Of a DNA stretch of 64,000 nucleotides, positions 1-9,462 are shown in pieces. The notes under the pieces are model-generated. The model saw nothing but the letters and a program-made list of their open reading frames with translations. It was not told where the DNA came from and ran no database searches. Both the position numbers and the translations under genes were made by a program. Source of the stretch: CAITZA01 sp937915285. Lineage in GTDB: Bacteria > Desulfobacterota > Desulfomonilia > Desulfomonilales > Desulfomonilaceae. Position 1 is the first letter of the stretch. Every line of letters begins with the position of its first letter. The stretch is taken from assembly GCA_036821825.1 (NCBI GenBank), contig DAISIV010000005.1, positions 53,247-117,246 on the forward strand, given 5' to 3'.

Positions 1-240
1 TTAGAGGCAACATAAACTAAAATGTTTCCTCCTCCCTCAGAATCAGCGCTAGTTGCATCTGTGATGGGGCGCCATTGCGAAACAAATACATTATTTTTCG
101 TTGCCAAATACGGTGTTCTACCTATTTAGATTTTTCGCCTCTCAAGGCAATGTGTTGAATGAACATTCCGGTTCTGGAGCATCTCCACCGTATTCTTCAC
201 CGGTTAAATTACCTTGACCTCGGCAATCTGGAGAAGGCCC
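1..240. other. Leader region before livH, no gene
   Basis: No convincing gene is seen here. A 62-codon frame from 159 runs into livH in another phase and has no ribosome binding site or recognisable composition. The promoter of the liv operon may lie here or before the window starts; no clear -35/-10 pair was found. A GGAGAAGG ribosome binding site at 230-237 serves the downstream gene. Confidence 0.5.
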
Positions 241-1125
241 TTGGACATTTTCCTTCAAATAGTAGTGAGCGGCTTTGCCGCCGGTGGTGTTTACGGCCTG
301 ATAGCCTTAGGTTTTGTCCTGATTTACAAGGCTACCAGCGTGCTTAACCTCGCCACCGGCGAATTCATGACAATGGGCGCATTCGTGTGCCTTACTCTAC
401 TAACACAGGTATCAGCCCCATTCTGGATTGCATTACCGGCCACTCTGCTGTTTGCGGCTATCCTGGGTGTCATTGTGGAGCGCCTGGTTCTAAGACCGCT
501 GATAGGTGAACCAATCATTGCCGTAATAATGGTCACCATAGGCCTGGGTAGCATTCTGAAAGGGATCACGCATCTTGTATGGTCACCGGAATACAGGTCC
601 TTCCCCCAAATATTCCCACCTCAACCTCTTGATCTTGGATTTGCCATAGTGCCTTCGGGGCTTCTTTGGGGTTTCATTTTCGCATTGGTATGCACCGCAG
701 TTTTTACCATCATCTTCAAGTTTACGAGGACCGGCCTGGCCATGAGAGCCACTGCAGCCAACCAGCAGGCGGCTCTGTCGATGGGAATCAGTGTAAAGGG
801 AGTTTTTGCTCTGTCCTGGAGCTTTGCCGCCATAACAGCGGCCGTAGGTGGAATAATAATAGGCAACATAAGCGGAATCAGCATTCATCTTGGTCACATA
901 GGGCTAAAGGTCCTGGCGGTTATCATTCTTGGTGGCCTGGACAGCATAATCGGAGCAATTATCGGTGGCTTCATCATCGGAATCCTCGAAAACCTTGCTG
1001 GAGTCTATCTTGATTCGATTATGGGCGGAGGGGTCAAGGAGGTTGTTCCCTTTGTGATCCTGGTCATCATAATGATGATTCGACCTTACGGCATGTTTGG
1101 AAGGCCCATTATTGAAAGAGTCTAA
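241..1125 (+). CDS. livH: Branched-chain amino acid-type ABC transporter permease LivH
   Basis: Inner-membrane permease of a high-affinity branched-chain amino acid/carboxylate (HAAT family) importer. The protein is a string of hydrophobic helices with the family motif around LNLATGEFMTMGA near the N-terminus and the conserved GGLDSIIGAIIGG segment near the C-terminus. Length is normal for LivH. The start is taken as TTG 241, because GGAGAAGG lies at 230-237 with a fitting spacer; an in-frame TTG at 214 has no ribosome binding site. It is the first gene of an operon livH-livM-livK-acyl-CoA synthetase-livG-livF. The substrate cannot be read from the permease; the embedded CoA ligase favours an organic acid over an amino acid. 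Confidence 0.93.
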   Translation: MDIFLQIVVSGFAAGGVYGLIALGFVLIYKATSVLNLATGEFMTMGAFVCLTLLTQVSAPFWIALPATLLFAAILGVIVERLVLRPLIGEPIIAVIMVTIGLGSILKGITHLVWSPEYRSFPQIFPPQPLDLGFAIVPSGLLWGFIFALVCTAVFTIIFKFTRTGLAMRATAANQQAALSMGISVKGVFALSWSFAAITAAVGGIIIGNISGISIHLGHIGLKVLAVIILGGLDSIIGAIIGGFIIGILENLAGVYLDSIMGGGVKEVVPFVILVIIMMIRPYGMFGRPIIERV

Positions 1126-1157
1126 AATCCCCGGGGAATCATTCTAAAGGACAATCC

Positions 1158-2201
1158 ATGCGATGTGGTGACTTCAAAGAGTCCTACCTGAAAGACGAGA
1201 CAATTTTCCAGACTTACTGGGTCAAGTTCTGGCTTGCGCTGTTGTTCCTGTTTCTTCTTACATTGCCCCTGCACGCCAATGCTTATGTGATGTACGTGGC
1301 AAACCTGATCGGTTTCGCAATCATCGGCGCTGTGGGTCTTAATCTGCTGACGGGTTTTACCGGGCAAATATCATTGGGACATGCGGCTTTCATAGGCGTC
1401 GGGGGATATACTGCGGCCATACTCGTAACACGTGCAGGCTTGCCTTTCTGGGTAGCAATGCCTTTGGCGGGTTTGACTGCGGCTGCGACGGGAATGGTCA
1501 TAGGAATACCATCCCTTCGTGTGAAGGGACTTTACCTTGTGATAGCGACGCTGGCCGCACAATTCATCCTGGAATATGTTTTTGTGCACTGGGAGTCCAT
1601 GACCCACGGTATCAGGGGCATTAACGTTCCTGCGCCGAGCATAGGCGATTTCAGGTTCGACACTGAGCAAAAGTTTTATTATATCACCTTGTTGATGGTT
1701 GTTTTAGGGGTAGGCTTCGCCAGGAACCTCGTGCGCACAAAATGGGGCCGTGCTTTTGTGGCAATAAGGGACAGGGATCTGGCAGCCGAGATAATGGGGA
1801 TCAACCTGTTCCGTTATAAGCTTGTGGCATTTGGCCTGAGTTCCTTTTACGCCGGAATCGCGGGCGCGCTTTGGGTTGGCTTCATAAAGGTGGTTACCCC
1901 GGAGCACTTCCCCTTCTCGCTTTCCATCCAGTATCTGGCGATGGTTATAGTTGGAGGATTAGGCAGTGTGCTCGGTTCCATTTTCGGGGCTGTGTTCATG
2001 ACATTGGTACCCGAGCTTCTCAATGTTCTGACTAGCATTGCCAAATCGTCGCTCCCGGGACTCGAACACGTCTTCCTTCCGATGAAGGATGTGATATTCG
2101 GCATGCTCATCGTATCTTTTCTAATATTTGAACCGCACGGTCTGGCCGAGATATGGCACAGGATCAAGAACTTTTTCAACCTGTGGCCGTTCTCCTATTA
2201 G
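1158..2201 (+). CDS. livM: Branched-chain amino acid-type ABC transporter permease LivM
   Basis: Second membrane subunit of the first Liv-type importer. It has the LivM hallmark NLLTGFTGQISLGHAAF near residue 60 and a C-terminal GGLGSVLGSIFGA segment, with about nine or ten hydrophobic helices. Length of 347 residues is normal. The start ATG has TAAAGGA upstream at 1145-1151. It follows livH by 32 bases and should be co-transcribed with it; LivH and LivM would form the channel heterodimer driven by LivG/LivF at 5.5-7.1 kb. Confidence 0.93.
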   Translation: MRCGDFKESYLKDETIFQTYWVKFWLALLFLFLLTLPLHANAYVMYVANLIGFAIIGAVGLNLLTGFTGQISLGHAAFIGVGGYTAAILVTRAGLPFWVAMPLAGLTAAATGMVIGIPSLRVKGLYLVIATLAAQFILEYVFVHWESMTHGIRGINVPAPSIGDFRFDTEQKFYYITLLMVVLGVGFARNLVRTKWGRAFVAIRDRDLAAEIMGINLFRYKLVAFGLSSFYAGIAGALWVGFIKVVTPEHFPFSLSIQYLAMVIVGGLGSVLGSIFGAVFMTLVPELLNVLTSIAKSSLPGLEHVFLPMKDVIFGMLIVSFLIFEPHGLAEIWHRIKNFFNLWPFSY

Positions 2202-2370
2202 TTTGACCAATATCTAAAAAAGGGCTGAATCATCCTGATCAGACTATTTCACCAAATGTTTACAGAGGCGCCATCAAGTTTGTTACAAGACCGCTTTGAA
2301 CCACGATACCTGATAGGACACAAAAGAGCGTTTTTAAGCCATTGGTTATAAAAGCTAAAAGGAGGCTTCG

Positions 2371-3546
2371 ATGACAAAAAGATTCCTGATAATTTTCATG
2401 TCGCTGATTCTCTCGACCGGCCTTTTGACATGCGTGTCAATGGCCCAGGAGGAGATCAAGGTAGGGGCGGTTCAACCTATTACCGGGCGGTTTGCTTTTG
2501 CTGGTGTGAACATCAACGCCGGCCTGGAAGACGCTCTTATGATGGCCAATGAAGACGGTGGCGTCAACGGCAAAAAGATAAAATACATCATGGAAGACGG
2601 GCAGTATCAGCTTGACGTTGGAACCGCGGCATTCAAGCGGATAATGGCAAGGGACAATCCCCTGGTCATGTATGGGGAGAGCACTGGCCTCGGCAAGGCC
2701 ATGGCCCCGGAAATCAAGGATAGGTACAAAATTCTCTACAGTTCCACTTCCTTCTCGAGTGAACTGGCGGACGCTGCGAATTTCCCGTCTATTTTTGTTC
2801 CAGGCCCCACGTATGCAGACATGTTTGGCATCCTTTTGAAATACATTGCCAAAGAAAAACCGGGGGCAAAGGTTGCATTCTTTTATAGTGACACGGAATT
2901 CGGCAAAGACCCTATCGCGTTTGGACGGGAGATGTGCAAGAAGCTCAAACTCGATCTGGTTGCCGAGGAAGTCGCTCAGGTCGGAGCTATTGATGTTACG
3001 AGCCAGGTCCTTGACCTTAAGCGAAAGAATCCGGATTTCGTAATATTCCAGGGTTTTGTTGTCGAACCGGTCATCACGGTCATCAAGCAGTGCCGTGACT
3101 TTGGAATGAAATGTCAGTTTATGGGCACATTCTGGGGCGCCTCCAAGATGATACTCGAGAATCTTGGTCCGCTGGCTGACGGCTACCTGGCTGTGAACCC
3201 CTACATGTACTGGTGGAACGACGATGTGCCAATGATAAAGAAAATCAAGGAATACTCGGCCAAAAAATATCCGAACGTAACTTACCGGGATAATTCCTAC
3301 ATGCAGGGATACATGACGGGGCTCATATTCGTGGAGTGTCTGCGGAGGGCGGACAAAGCAGGTCAGCTCAATTATGACGGCCTTGTCAAGGCCCTACAGT
3401 CTCTCAAGGGTTTCGAAACCGGAGGATTATCAGCGCCTTACACTAACGAAAACAACAAATTCCCTGTGGCGAGGGTCTGGAAAGCAAATGTTCAGAAGAA
3501 GATTCTTGAACCCGCCTCTGACTGGATAACTCTCGAAAAGGATTAA
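2371..3546 (+). CDS. livK: Periplasmic substrate-binding protein of Liv-type importer
   Basis: Solute receptor of the first importer, with a leucine-binding-protein (periplasmic binding protein type 1) fold. A Sec signal peptide of about 25 residues ends in SMA before the mature IKVGAVQPITGRFAFAG start, which is the usual ligand-site opening of this family. GGAGG at 2361-2365 gives a strong ribosome binding site. The 169-base gap before it is larger than other gaps in the operon and could carry an extra promoter, as expected for an abundant binding protein. The ligand is unknown. Placement directly before an acyl-CoA synthetase suggests a carboxylate such as an aromatic or fatty acid; this is inference. 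Confidence 0.92.
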   Translation: MTKRFLIIFMSLILSTGLLTCVSMAQEEIKVGAVQPITGRFAFAGVNINAGLEDALMMANEDGGVNGKKIKYIMEDGQYQLDVGTAAFKRIMARDNPLVMYGESTGLGKAMAPEIKDRYKILYSSTSFSSELADAANFPSIFVPGPTYADMFGILLKYIAKEKPGAKVAFFYSDTEFGKDPIAFGREMCKKLKLDLVAEEVAQVGAIDVTSQVLDLKRKNPDFVIFQGFVVEPVITVIKQCRDFGMKCQFMGTFWGASKMILENLGPLADGYLAVNPYMYWWNDDVPMIKKIKEYSAKKYPNVTYRDNSYMQGYMTGLIFVECLRRADKAGQLNYDGLVKALQSLKGFETGGLSAPYTNENNKFPVARVWKANVQKKILEPASDWITLEKD

Positions 3547-3555
3547 CTTTATTTC

Positions 3556-5469
3556 ATGGGACCAACCCTACCCCATTTGCTTGTCGAAAACGCCGAAAAA
3601 CTCGGCTCAGAAAAAGCCGCTCTGAGAGAGAAGGAGTTCGGCATCTGGCAGTCATACTCCTGGGCAGACTATCTTCAGAATGTCCAGGAGTTGGCGCTGG
3701 GGTTCCTTTCTATGGGTATCAAGCGGGGAGAAAAGATCGCTATTCTGGGCGACAACCGACCGCAATGGTTATTCACGGAACTGGCTGCTCAGTCTATTGG
3801 CTGCCCCTCGGTTGGAATATTTCCGGATAGTCATATCGATCAGGTGAAGTTCATTCTAAACCATTCCGACGCTACTTTCCTGGTGGTTGAGGATCAGGAG
3901 CAAACAGACAAATTTCTGGAAATAAGGGAAGATTGCCCCAACATAAAAATCGTGATCGTTGATGACATGAAAGGCATGAGACAATATGACGATCCGCTAC
4001 TGATTTCATTTGAGACCATTCAGAACAGGGGCAAGGAACTATCTTCAAGGCAACCTGGTCTTTTTCATGAATCCATTAACAGGCAGTCTGAAGACACGGT
4101 GGCACTGATAGCCTATACATCCGGCACCACCGGCGTTCCCAAGGGAGCGATGTTAACCCATCGCAATATGATTCAGATGGCGGCCAGTTTCGACCAGATC
4201 GACCCGGCCTTCCCCACCGACAACCAGGTGTCGTTTCTCCCTTTGCCATGGGTTGGCGAGCAGATGACAGCAGTCTCATGGCACCTTTTGAAAGGCTTCA
4301 CGGTAAATTTTCCGGAAAAGCCTGAAACAGTGGCAGAGAACATCAGGGAAATTGGACCCAACATCCTGTTTGCCCCTCCGCGATTCTGGGAGAAAATGTG
4401 TTCCGAAACCCAGGTTAAAATCCAGGATGCAGTGTGGATCAAGAGATTATTTTACAGGCTATGTATGCCGGTTGGTTACAGGGTCGCAGAAATCAGGCTC
4501 ACCAAGAGGGAACCCAACCTTTTTCTCCGTCTGCTCGACTACGTTTGTTACCTGCTGGTCTTCAGGTCTTTAAAAAATTACCTTGGCTTGGGAAGCCTCA
4601 GGAATGTCTACACAGGTGGCGCTGCACTCGGACCTGAGATATTCAACATGTTTCAGGCGTTAGGGGTAAACATAAAACAGATCTACGGCCAGACTGAAAC
4701 TTCCGGAATAGCAGTATCTCACCGAAATGGTGACATAAAGCTGTCTACCGTTGGGAAGCCTATACCAGGCATGGAAATCAGTATTTCGGATTCCGGCGAG
4801 ATCCTCATCAAGGGGCCAACCGTTTTTGATGGTTACTACAGAAATGAGGAAGCCACCTCCAAGGCGCTATCTGATGGGTGGCTTAAAACCGGTGACCAGG
4901 GGATGATTGACGAAGAAGGTCATCTGGTTATGATCGACCGAATGAAGGACGTCATGAGGCTCACCGACGGGACCAAGTTCTCTCCGCAACTAATAGAAAA
5001 TAAGCTCAAATTCAGCATGTACATATCAGAGGCGGTGGTTGTCGGGCAGGACAGGCCTTATGTTGCGGCGATGATAAACATGGACATGGGTAATGTTGGC
5101 AAGTGGGCTGAGAACCGAAAGATAACTTACACCACATACACTGACCTTTCCCAGAAAATGGAAGTCTATGACCTCATAGCTTTGGAAATCAGGGCGATCA
5201 ATCAATCATTGCCAAAGCTCGCGCAGATAAGGAAATTTGTCATGCTGCACAAGGAGCTTGACGCAGATGACGACGAGATGACTAGGACTCGTAAAATACG
5301 ACGGTCTTTCGTTGAACAACGATATGAACGTCTGGTCTCGGGACTGTATGAAGTGGAAGGCCCCCTTGAGCTTGCTTCCGAGATCAAATATCGCGACGGC
5401 AAGGAATTCCGCATGCAAACCACAGTGAATATAAAGGTGGTCCCTGACATAGCGGATCAGCGAGGCTGA
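3556..5469 (+). CDS. AMP-forming long-chain-type acyl-CoA synthetase
   Basis: Predicted to activate a carboxylic acid with ATP and CoA to acyl-CoA, AMP and pyrophosphate. It is an adenylate-forming enzyme of the FadD15-like group: P-loop TSGTTGVPKG near residues 188-197, IYGQTETSG adenine motif near residue 376, GWLKTGD, and a C-terminal TRTRKIRR segment holding the catalytic lysine. Length of 637 residues fits long-chain-type ligases, which have an internal linker absent from short-chain types. It starts nine bases after livK and ends seven bases before livG, so it belongs to the importer operon. This arrangement couples uptake to CoA activation. Chain length and substrate cannot be assigned. 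Confidence 0.9.
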   Translation: MGPTLPHLLVENAEKLGSEKAALREKEFGIWQSYSWADYLQNVQELALGFLSMGIKRGEKIAILGDNRPQWLFTELAAQSIGCPSVGIFPDSHIDQVKFILNHSDATFLVVEDQEQTDKFLEIREDCPNIKIVIVDDMKGMRQYDDPLLISFETIQNRGKELSSRQPGLFHESINRQSEDTVALIAYTSGTTGVPKGAMLTHRNMIQMAASFDQIDPAFPTDNQVSFLPLPWVGEQMTAVSWHLLKGFTVNFPEKPETVAENIREIGPNILFAPPRFWEKMCSETQVKIQDAVWIKRLFYRLCMPVGYRVAEIRLTKREPNLFLRLLDYVCYLLVFRSLKNYLGLGSLRNVYTGGAALGPEIFNMFQALGVNIKQIYGQTETSGIAVSHRNGDIKLSTVGKPIPGMEISISDSGEILIKGPTVFDGYYRNEEATSKALSDGWLKTGDQGMIDEEGHLVMIDRMKDVMRLTDGTKFSPQLIENKLKFSMYISEAVVVGQDRPYVAAMINMDMGNVGKWAENRKITYTTYTDLSQKMEVYDLIALEIRAINQSLPKLAQIRKFVMLHKELDADDDEMTRTRKIRRSFVEQRYERLVSGLYEVEGPLELASEIKYRDGKEFRMQTTVNIKVVPDIADQRG

Positions 5470-5476
5470 TAATTCG

Positions 5477-6301
5477 ATGAGCAACGGATCGACCAACATC
5501 AACACACCGGATTTTCTGCTTGAGGCCCAAGGACTCTATCTTAAATTCGGCGGGGTCAATGTTCTGACAAATGTGTCTACAGGGGTCAAGGCTAACGAAA
5601 TATTTGCCATAATAGGGCCCAATGGAGCGGGAAAAACTTGTCTGCTCAACTGCATCAACCGGTTTTACCAACCCTCTCAGGGAAAGATAATTTTTGGCGG
5701 AACAGACATCACATCCCTTAAATCCCATCAAATTGCCTCCCTCGGTATAGCGAGAACATTCCAGAACGTTGAATTGTTCAAGGGAATGACAGTCATAGAC
5801 AACATCAAGCTCGGCAGTCACGTTCATCTGGACACTGGATTGATATCGGCCGGACTCTATTTTGGATCAGCCAGGAATACCGAACTGGGCCTACGGAAGG
5901 AAATCGAAGAAACCATTATAGACCTTCTTGAGATTGAGCATATCCGTAAGAAAACCGTAGGGACTCTGCCGTACGGGCTCCAGAAGCGTGTGGAACTTGC
6001 CAGGGCATTGGCCATGAAGCCTAAGGTGCTTCTTCTGGATGAGCCGGTGACAGGGATGAACCTGGAAGAAACCGAGGACATGGCGAGATTCATCCTGGAT
6101 ATCCACGATGAATGGGGTGTTACAATCGTTTTGATCGAGCATGACATGGGTGTTGTGATGGACATTTCTGACAGGGTCTGCGTGCTGGATTTCGGCATCA
6201 AGATAGCAGAGGGGCTTCCGTCAGAAATCAGACACAACGATGAAGTGATAAAAGCCTATCTTGGCGAAAAAGATATAGCATACTCAAGACTTGGGGCCTG
6301 A
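5477..6301 (+). CDS. livG: Liv-type ABC transporter ATPase LivG
   Basis: Cytoplasmic ATPase of the first importer. Walker A GPNGAGKT near residue 53, Q-loop in TFQNVELF, signature region TLPYGLQKRVELARALA (a LivG-type variant of LSGGQ), Walker B LLLDEPVTGMN and switch histidine in IEHDMGVVMDI are all present. The C-terminal YLGEKD tail is typical of LivG. GAGG at 5462-5465 is a plausible ribosome binding site. It sits between the acyl-CoA synthetase and livF. Confidence 0.92.
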   Translation: MSNGSTNINTPDFLLEAQGLYLKFGGVNVLTNVSTGVKANEIFAIIGPNGAGKTCLLNCINRFYQPSQGKIIFGGTDITSLKSHQIASLGIARTFQNVELFKGMTVIDNIKLGSHVHLDTGLISAGLYFGSARNTELGLRKEIEETIIDLLEIEHIRKKTVGTLPYGLQKRVELARALAMKPKVLLLDEPVTGMNLEETEDMARFILDIHDEWGVTIVLIEHDMGVVMDISDRVCVLDFGIKIAEGLPSEIRHNDEVIKAYLGEKDIAYSRLGA

Positions 6302-6307
6302 CAACTA

Positions 6308-7111
6308 ATGCAGCCAATGCTGGAAGTCAACAACGTTGAAGTGATTTACAACCAGGTGGCTCTCGTGCTTAAAGGGCTTTCCCTGATAGTCAACGAAGGC
6401 CAGATTGTGACCGTTCTTGGCAACAATGGGGCCGGAAAAAGCACCACACTCAAGGCCATATCAGGTTTGCTCAAATCCGAAAACGGAAAAGTAACCGATG
6501 GAAGCATAACTTTTCTCGGAGAACGAATTGAACGGATCGATCCGGAAAAGATTGTTCGAAAAGGCATATTTCAGGTCATGGAGGGACGCAAGGCCTTCGA
6601 GGACCTCACCGTGGAAGAAAACCTGCTTGTCGGAGCGCACACAATCCGCAGCAGGAGACAAATCAAACATGACATCGAAATGGTCTACAACTACTTCCCC
6701 AGGCTTCTCCAAAGAAGGAATTTTCTCTCCGGCTACATAAGCGGTGGTGAACAACAGATGATGGTCATCGGTCGAGGCCTGATGGCGCATCCAAAACTGA
6801 TGCTGCTCGATGAGCCCTCCATGGGATTAAGTCCAATGCTCGTCGGCGAGATTTTCGAGATAATTCAGCGAATAAACAAGGAAGAAAAAGTCACAATCCT
6901 TCTGGTTGAACAGAACGCCAGAATGGCCCTTAGTATCGCAGATCACGGATACGTGATGGAAAACGGAAGAATCGTGCTTGATGATGAAGTGGAGAAGCTC
7001 AGGGAAAACGAGGATATAAAGGAATTTTACCTCGGTTTGACTGAGAAGGGAAAACAGAAGAGCTATCGTGATGTCAAACATTACAAGCGCCGAAAGAGAT
7101 GGCTTACGTAA
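6308..7111 (+). CDS. livF: Liv-type ABC transporter ATPase LivF
   Basis: Second ATPase of the first importer and last gene of the operon. Walker A GNNGAGKST, signature YISGGEQQM, Walker B MLLDEPSMGLSP and the family-specific VEQNARMAL are present. The protein runs about 25 residues past the usual YLG ending with a basic tail (KSYRDVKHYKRRKR); from memory, LivF proteins in acyl-CoA-synthetase-containing liv operons often carry such an extension. The ribosome binding site is weak, so translation may be coupled to livG, which ends six bases before. ATG 6317 is an alternative start. Confidence 0.9.
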   Translation: MQPMLEVNNVEVIYNQVALVLKGLSLIVNEGQIVTVLGNNGAGKSTTLKAISGLLKSENGKVTDGSITFLGERIERIDPEKIVRKGIFQVMEGRKAFEDLTVEENLLVGAHTIRSRRQIKHDIEMVYNYFPRLLQRRNFLSGYISGGEQQMMVIGRGLMAHPKLMLLDEPSMGLSPMLVGEIFEIIQRINKEEKVTILLVEQNARMALSIADHGYVMENGRIVLDDEVEKLRENEDIKEFYLGLTEKGKQKSYRDVKHYKRRKRWLT

Positions 7112-7408
7112 ACCCGCCTTAATTCACAAATTAATGCCCTACATTGTACTCAAGGCTACACCTGATATTTTTTGAATCAGCAATTTGACAGCGCTAAGAC
7201 GGTTGCACCTTACGTTTAATACTAATATTGGCTTGTTGAAGAGCTTTAATTGGTGGCGCCCAAAGACCCTTCTATCTGACGTGCCAGAGGCCAATTTCTT
7301 ACTTTTTTGACTCCACGGATATTCTACTGTAATCTGAGACAGAACTAATAGGCTATGTCTTTTAGGATCACAAACCACAACAAATAGTCACAGGAGGATC
7401 ATTCCCAC

Positions 7409-7993
7409 ATGTTTAGAGCGAGATTTTCTTCATTCCTGGTCTGGATTCTGGTGTTATCTTTCGCCGGCCTGGCTTTTGCATCCGGAGAGGCTCCGTCAGA
7501 TCCTAAGAAGCAAACAAGTCTGGGCAAATACGCTACGTCAATCGAGGCTTATAACCAGTGGAAAGCCGCTCCTGACAAGATTTTCATCATCGACTGCAGG
7601 ACACCTCAGGAGTATGTATACGTTGGACATGCCCCCATGGCAGTCAACATACCGTCACTTGTATGGACTGGGAAGTTTGACGCAGAAAAAAAGGATGTGG
7701 TCCTCGAAAAGAATCCTGAGTTCGTGTCCAAAGTCAAGAATCTGTACAAACCCGGTGACCAGATCATGATGATGTGCCGTTCGGGACAGAGAAGCGCGGC
7801 TTGCGCAGAGGAGTTGATCAAAGCGGGCTTTACCAATGTTTTTAACATCACTGACGGCTTTGAGGGAGACAAGCTCAACGATAAGTCATCACCTAATCAC
7901 GGTAAGAGAGTGGTCAACGGATGGAAAAATTCCGGAGCGCCATGGACATATGATCTTGATTTGAAACTTATGCCTACGCTAATCCAGAAATAG
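7409..7993 (+). CDS. Secreted single-domain rhodanese-like protein
   Basis: Predicted periplasmic sulfurtransferase or persulfide carrier. A Sec signal peptide of about 25 residues (cleavage after FAS) is followed by one rhodanese domain with IDCRTPQEY, the GHAPMAVNIP loop and an active-site loop CRSGQRS, in which Cys123 would carry the persulfide. AGGAGG precedes the ATG at a good distance. It stands alone between the liv operon and an Ntn-hydrolase gene and is followed by a strong hairpin. In a sulfate reducer, a periplasmic sulfane-sulfur handling role is plausible, but the donor and acceptor are unknown. Confidence 0.85.
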   Translation: MFRARFSSFLVWILVLSFAGLAFASGEAPSDPKKQTSLGKYATSIEAYNQWKAAPDKIFIIDCRTPQEYVYVGHAPMAVNIPSLVWTGKFDAEKKDVVLEKNPEFVSKVKNLYKPGDQIMMMCRSGQRSAACAEELIKAGFTNVFNITDGFEGDKLNDKSSPNHGKRVVNGWKNSGAPWTYDLDLKLMPTLIQK

Positions 7994-8002
7994 TCATCAG
8001 CG

Positions 8003-8035
8003 TCAGGGCGTGACATGTTTTCCGTCACGCCCTGA
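8003..8035 (+). terminator. Strong hairpin after rhodanese gene
   Basis: A 12-bp perfect stem (8003-8014 with 8024-8035, left arm TCAGGGCGTGAC) closes a 9-base loop ten bases after the rhodanese stop codon. No run of T follows, so it is either a transcript-end stabilising hairpin or a non-canonical terminator. Confidence 0.55.
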
Positions 8036-8233
8036 ATACCTTCACCTACCTCGTATATTTTTCACATCCGACATATTTATTTGGACATTTTCCTGTTTAA
8101 TAATAATATCCCGGCGTCCGACAGATCTTGATCCCGGCCGGCGAGACCGGCTGAATTGTTATTGCGCAAAATGGTCAAGTCTTCAATAAACCCTGGCCCA
8201 ACATGTCCGCCAGAAAACAAGAAAGGATGCGTC

Positions 8234-9340
8234 ATGAGACCATGTCTAAAGGTGTCGTTCGTTGCGTTGGTTTGCGCGTTTCTTACCACAGGGTTTGGTA
8301 ACGCCCATGCCTGCATGTGGTTTACTTTGGGCGCCACAGACGGATCGTGGATAGTCGCCAGGACCATGGAGTTTGGTGTGCCGTTTAAGTGGCAACTTGT
8401 TGTTACCCCGCGTGGAATGCAGTTCTCAAGCCCTGCCCCCAATGACAAACCAGGTCTTGCATGGAAAACTAAACACGGCTTTGTCGGATTTTACTCGACC
8501 GGGCCTGAAGGCGCTATCTCGGAAGGAATGAATGAGAAGGGCCTGACATTCGGAGCGCTATGGTTTGAGCCTGACACCAAATACCAGGAGGTTCCTCCGG
8601 GTGAAGAGGGTAGAGCTTTGACCCTCACCTATCTGGGAGCCTGGATACTCGGAAACTTTGAAACCACTGACGAGGTCAAAAGAGAAATTCAAAAAATACT
8701 GGTATTTGGTGAAGTGATCAAAGAAATGGACATGGTTCCACCGCTTCACTTTGCCGTAACTGACTCCTCAGGAAAGACAATAGTCATAGAATACGAGAAC
8801 GGTAAAGCCAACTTTTATGACGCTCCTCTTGGCATAATGACAAACGCTCCGAATTACCAATGGCACATGACAAACCTTAGGCAATACATTGGAATGTCAA
8901 CATCTCCCAACAAGGGCGGCATACTTTCCAACCTGAATCTGTCCCCAACAGGACATGGTCTGGGAATGATCGGACTACCCGGCGACATAACCCCTCCAAG
9001 CAGATTCATCAAACTCGCTGTTTACATTGACAGCGTCATCAAGCAGCCAAACCCTGAAAAAAACCTCAACCTTGCCCAGCACATAGTCAACGCTTTTGAC
9101 ATACCATTGGGCCTGGTCGTGGACAAAGCCTCCGACGGAAAAGTCATCAGCATGGAAAGGACGGATTTCGCTACGTTCAAGGATTTGACCAATAAGGTCA
9201 TGTACCAGCGTCTTTATGACAACACCGAAATTACCAGGGTCGATTTAAAGAAGATTGATTTTTCAGGGGACAAATTCAAGTACATTTCACTCAACAGAGG
9301 AGAGCAAAAATTCGTGGACATCACAGACCAGGCCAGGTGA
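8234..9340 (+). CDS. Secreted Ntn-hydrolase, choloylglycine hydrolase/penicillin V acylase family
   Basis: Linear amide C-N hydrolase with an N-terminal cysteine nucleophile. The ATG at 8234 has AAGGA at 8223-8227. From this start a 26-residue signal peptide ends in AHA, and the next residue, Cys27, is exactly where this family needs a free N-terminal cysteine, so removal of the signal peptide would also activate the enzyme. The following WFTLGATDGSWIVARTMEF is typical of the family. The downstream NAPNYQWHMTNL is a family landmark. A longer reading from TTG 8156 would break the signal peptide and has no ribosome binding site. Substrates in the family include conjugated bile salts, penicillin V and N-acyl amino acid or lactone signals; none can be chosen here. 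Confidence 0.85.
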   Translation: MRPCLKVSFVALVCAFLTTGFGNAHACMWFTLGATDGSWIVARTMEFGVPFKWQLVVTPRGMQFSSPAPNDKPGLAWKTKHGFVGFYSTGPEGAISEGMNEKGLTFGALWFEPDTKYQEVPPGEEGRALTLTYLGAWILGNFETTDEVKREIQKILVFGEVIKEMDMVPPLHFAVTDSSGKTIVIEYENGKANFYDAPLGIMTNAPNYQWHMTNLRQYIGMSTSPNKGGILSNLNLSPTGHGLGMIGLPGDITPPSRFIKLAVYIDSVIKQPNPEKNLNLAQHIVNAFDIPLGLVVDKASDGKVISMERTDFATFKDLTNKVMYQRLYDNTEITRVDLKKIDFSGDKFKYISLNRGEQKFVDITDQAR

Positions 9341-9462
9341 TCGTTCCTATTGCCCGCTGTTTTTCAATGAGGGGCCTGAAACCTGGTGACCGATAAATTT
9401 ATCAGCTTGTTTTACGGTCAGCTGGGCAGGCTCGTCATTCACCCCTGAGGCGCCTGGGCGTT

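Noticed and set aside
159..347. 62-codon frame before livH
   Set aside because: It runs into livH in a different phase, has no ribosome binding site and no recognisable features.
9392..9403. Perfect palindrome GATAAATTTATC between two convergent genes
   Set aside because: It is AT-rich, lies in a convergent gap where operators are not expected, and has no T-run to make a terminator.
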